DNA of 26,924 nucleotides from JBDLID01 sp039715055 (lineage in GTDB: Bacteria; Desulfobacterota; Desulfobulbia; Desulfobulbales; Desulfocapsaceae). The translations under genes were made by a program, and so were the position numbers. Position 1 is the stretch's first letter. Each line of letters opens with the position of its first letter. The notes under the pieces are model-generated. The model had not been told where the DNA came from. It saw nothing but the letters and a program-made list of their open reading frames with translations, and searched no databases. Below are positions 25,178 through 26,924 of the stretch, in pieces. Where the stretch lies: the NCBI GenBank assembly GCA_039715055.1, contig JBDLID010000032.1:1-26924 (forward strand), in the 5' to 3' direction.

Positions 25178-26683
25178 TCAGCGGTTGCCGGGGGCGGCTG
25201 GTGTTTGAGATTGTTCTGTCGGCGTGAGCGGTTCAATGGCCAGTTGGCCGAGCAGGGCTCCAATACGCAGCTGTTCGTTAAGGTCGCCATGGACAAATTT
25301 GATATGGCTGACATCGGCTGGTATCTGGTTGATTGTGGCGTCCAGCGAGATCCACTGGCTGCCGATGCAGACCTCGTTCCAGGCATGGTAGTAGAAAGCC
25401 TGCTTGTGAAAGACGATGCCGGCGGCAACCCGCGTGGGGATCCCGCTGGCCCTGCCAAGTGCCGCCACCAATGCGGCATGTTCGTTACAGTCGCCTTTTT
25501 TGTTTTTCAGGGTGGTCAGGGCATCGGGGAGCCCTAGTACCGGACGTTTTTCAATGTTGTCGTAGGCCCAGCGGGTGATGTTCAGGACAGTTTCTTTCGG
25601 GCTGCCATTGTCGTTGAGCTGGTCGGCGAGCGTCTTGATATCGACGTGGTCGGCCTGGATGTATGGAGTAGCCTGGAGGTGGGACTGGAGATCTTCACAC
25701 TGTGCTGAAGATCCTGGCGCCGCTACATCTGGCAAGGACTCCAGGGTGACCGTCAGTATATCATTGGTCAGTTGCTGACGTCCTTCGGAAAGCTCAAAGT
25801 CCGTATCTTTCGGCAGGCTCAGGCGATACTCTGCTCTGGCTACCCCGACAGGGGAAAACATGGTGCCGGTGACAGGCACAGCGATAGTGGCAAGGAGATC
25901 GCGGTCTGACGAACTGATCTGAACGGCTTTGAATTTTGGTTCTTTAATCAGAACAAAGCCTGCCGGAGACTCCTCTTTGATGACATTTCCCTCATCGTCG
26001 AGCCAGGAACTGATGCGGGCACCTGAGTGGTTTTCAGTAAAATGATGCAGATTATGGATGCGGCCGAGGATGAGAATTTTTTCCCGCCCCCGGTACTCGA
26101 TAGTTGAAAATGCAGCAGAGAGAGAGACCGGGTCAAACCATGGAACCTTGAATTTTTTTCCCGGGGTGAGGTCACTGTCAAGGAGGTAGGGCCGCCTTGA
26201 TGTGGAGATAAGAGGCTTCTCCTTGAACGGGATGCGGTCCTTGATGGTCGCGGATCCGGTATTCAGTGAGAAGCTCAAGCCATCTGCATCCGCTACCCCG
26301 GAGGCATCCATTGTATAGAAGGGGGACTTGAAGGTGAAGGCAAAGTTCTCCAGGCGGCTTCCACTGTTGAGGCCCGCTTTGAGTGAAAGATAGATGGGGT
26401 GAATATTGCCCAGGACATTGAGCTGCAGGTGACTGTCCTGTTCAACGATTGTCTCACCATCCTCATTTGAAAGTTTGTTTCGCACGTAACCAATCCGCTC
26501 TCCCTGGAAATAGATTCCCTGGTAGCTCTCCTCTGCGGCCTGTTCGATCAATTGACTGATCTCCGGGTCCAGAGAGTCTATGAACAGTTCGCGTCTGAGC
26601 AGTAAGGCAAAAAGGATGAGCCAGGTGAGTAAGATCAGTCCTTTAAGACGGGGACTGAGCGTTGCGGATTGTCTCTTGATCAT
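25178..26683 (-). CDS. Membrane-anchored transglutaminase-like protein
   Basis: A 501-residue protein with an N-terminal membrane anchor (about 14-30, LKGLILLTWLILFALLL) followed by a periplasmic region. The N-terminal 300 residues are beta-rich (GERIGYVRNKLSNEDGETIV and similar). The transglutaminase-like domain is at about 355-455, with the triad Cys399 in KKGDCNEHA, His433 in YYHAWNEV and Asp448 in ISLDAT. These folds cross-link or hydrolyse peptide or amide bonds; the substrate is unknown. ATG 26683 is chosen because it begins the anchor. A -10-like TATACT lies 6 bp before it, so the mRNA may be leaderless. A GTG at 26767 would add a poorly composed stretch. First gene of the six-gene operon. 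Confidence 0.82.
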   Translation of the reverse strand: MIKRQSATLSPRLKGLILLTWLILFALLLRRELFIDSLDPEISQLIEQAAEESYQGIYFQGERIGYVRNKLSNEDGETIVEQDSHLQLNVLGNIHPIYLSLKAGLNSGSRLENFAFTFKSPFYTMDASGVADADGLSFSLNTGSATIKDRIPFKEKPLISTSRRPYLLDSDLTPGKKFKVPWFDPVSLSAAFSTIEYRGREKILILGRIHNLHHFTENHSGARISSWLDDEGNVIKEESPAGFVLIKEPKFKAVQISSSDRDLLATIAVPVTGTMFSPVGVARAEYRLSLPKDTDFELSEGRQQLTNDILTVTLESLPDVAAPGSSAQCEDLQSHLQATPYIQADHVDIKTLADQLNDNGSPKETVLNITRWAYDNIEKRPVLGLPDALTTLKNKKGDCNEHAALVAALGRASGIPTRVAAGIVFHKQAFYYHAWNEVCIGSQWISLDATINQIPADVSHIKFVHGDLNEQLRIGALLGQLAIEPLTPTEQSQTPAAPGNR

Positions 26684-26924
26684 TGGCGCAGTATAGCAGA
26701 TTTGCCAAACCAAACCAAACTTACAAGGGGTTGTTTTGAAAAAGAAGGGGTGTGAGCGGGGTTTCACTGATTGGTGGTTGATTCATGGTGCATATATAAA
26801 TGAAATACTGTTGGTCGGTGATTATGGGCGCAGGATGATCTGTTTCTGGCGCATGTCTGGGATAGTTTTGCGTCCTGTTTTGTCGCGGTCGAACGGCTGA
26901 TAAAATTTTTTTATTATTGTCACT
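26684..26924. promoter_or_regulatory. Region upstream of the six-gene operon; weak promoter next to the start
   Basis: On the minus strand, TTGGTT and TATACT are 17 bp apart, with the -10 box ending 6 bp before ATG 26683. An AT-rich segment lies near the window edge. A 33-codon minus-strand frame open to the edge (stop at 26822) may be the end of another gene but cannot be identified. Confidence 0.3.

Noticed and set aside
26822..26924. 33-codon minus-strand frame open to the window edge
   Set aside because: It could be the end of an upstream gene, but it is too short and too AT-rich at its left end to support without more sequence.

Overview
The window looks like a chromosomal stretch of a Gram-negative, anaerobic deltaproteobacterium-type organism, most likely a Desulfobulbales-like member of the Desulfobacterota. 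This is an inference from gene content: outer-membrane porins, a c-type haem DUF3365 sensor, a cobalamin-type radical SAM protein, Roadblock/PATAN signalling proteins and DUF362. No rRNA, tRNA, CRISPR array or complete transposon was seen.

Layout. Positions 1-588 hold no intact gene. They contain two copies of a short repeat with inverted ends (35-177 and 467-565), and between them a decayed 3' end of a glycerate 2-kinase gene. A large periplasmic M1-peptidase-like/ChaN/PDZ fusion (minus strand, GTG start at 3660) is divergent from a B12-binding radical SAM protein. Next come serA (with a near-consensus promoter) and a membrane haem-c sensor with HAMP but no output domain. A 23-bp perfect hairpin separates these from a minus-strand signalling group: a soluble PAS-GAF-PAS histidine kinase, a receiver-PATAN-Roadblock response regulator and a Roadblock protein.

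The gap 12166-13146 has no convincing gene. It carries a third repeat copy and, at its right edge, a -10-like box, a CU-rich run and a strong intrinsic terminator (possible small RNA or attenuator). A DUF362 protein and a FabL-type enoyl-ACP reductase follow. Convergent to them is a polar amino-acid ABC importer operon (binding protein, permease with an unusual periplasmic insert, ATPase). Two divergent porin genes (OprB-like and OprO/OprP-like) come next.

The right quarter (20784-26683, minus strand) is a compact six-gene operon: a membrane-anchored transglutaminase-like protein, an ABC exporter ATPase, a metallophosphoesterase, a three-part ParB-like/helical/RAM protein, a large ABC permease and a 79-residue membrane protein. 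Spacings are 1 nt, a 4-nt overlap, a 35-nt overlap, 26 nt and 2 nt. This tight coupling of an exporter with a cytoplasmic ParB/RAM protein and a phosphoesterase is the best candidate here for an undescribed system. Other notable items are the 140-bp repeat family, the M1/ChaN/PDZ fusion and the possible small RNA.
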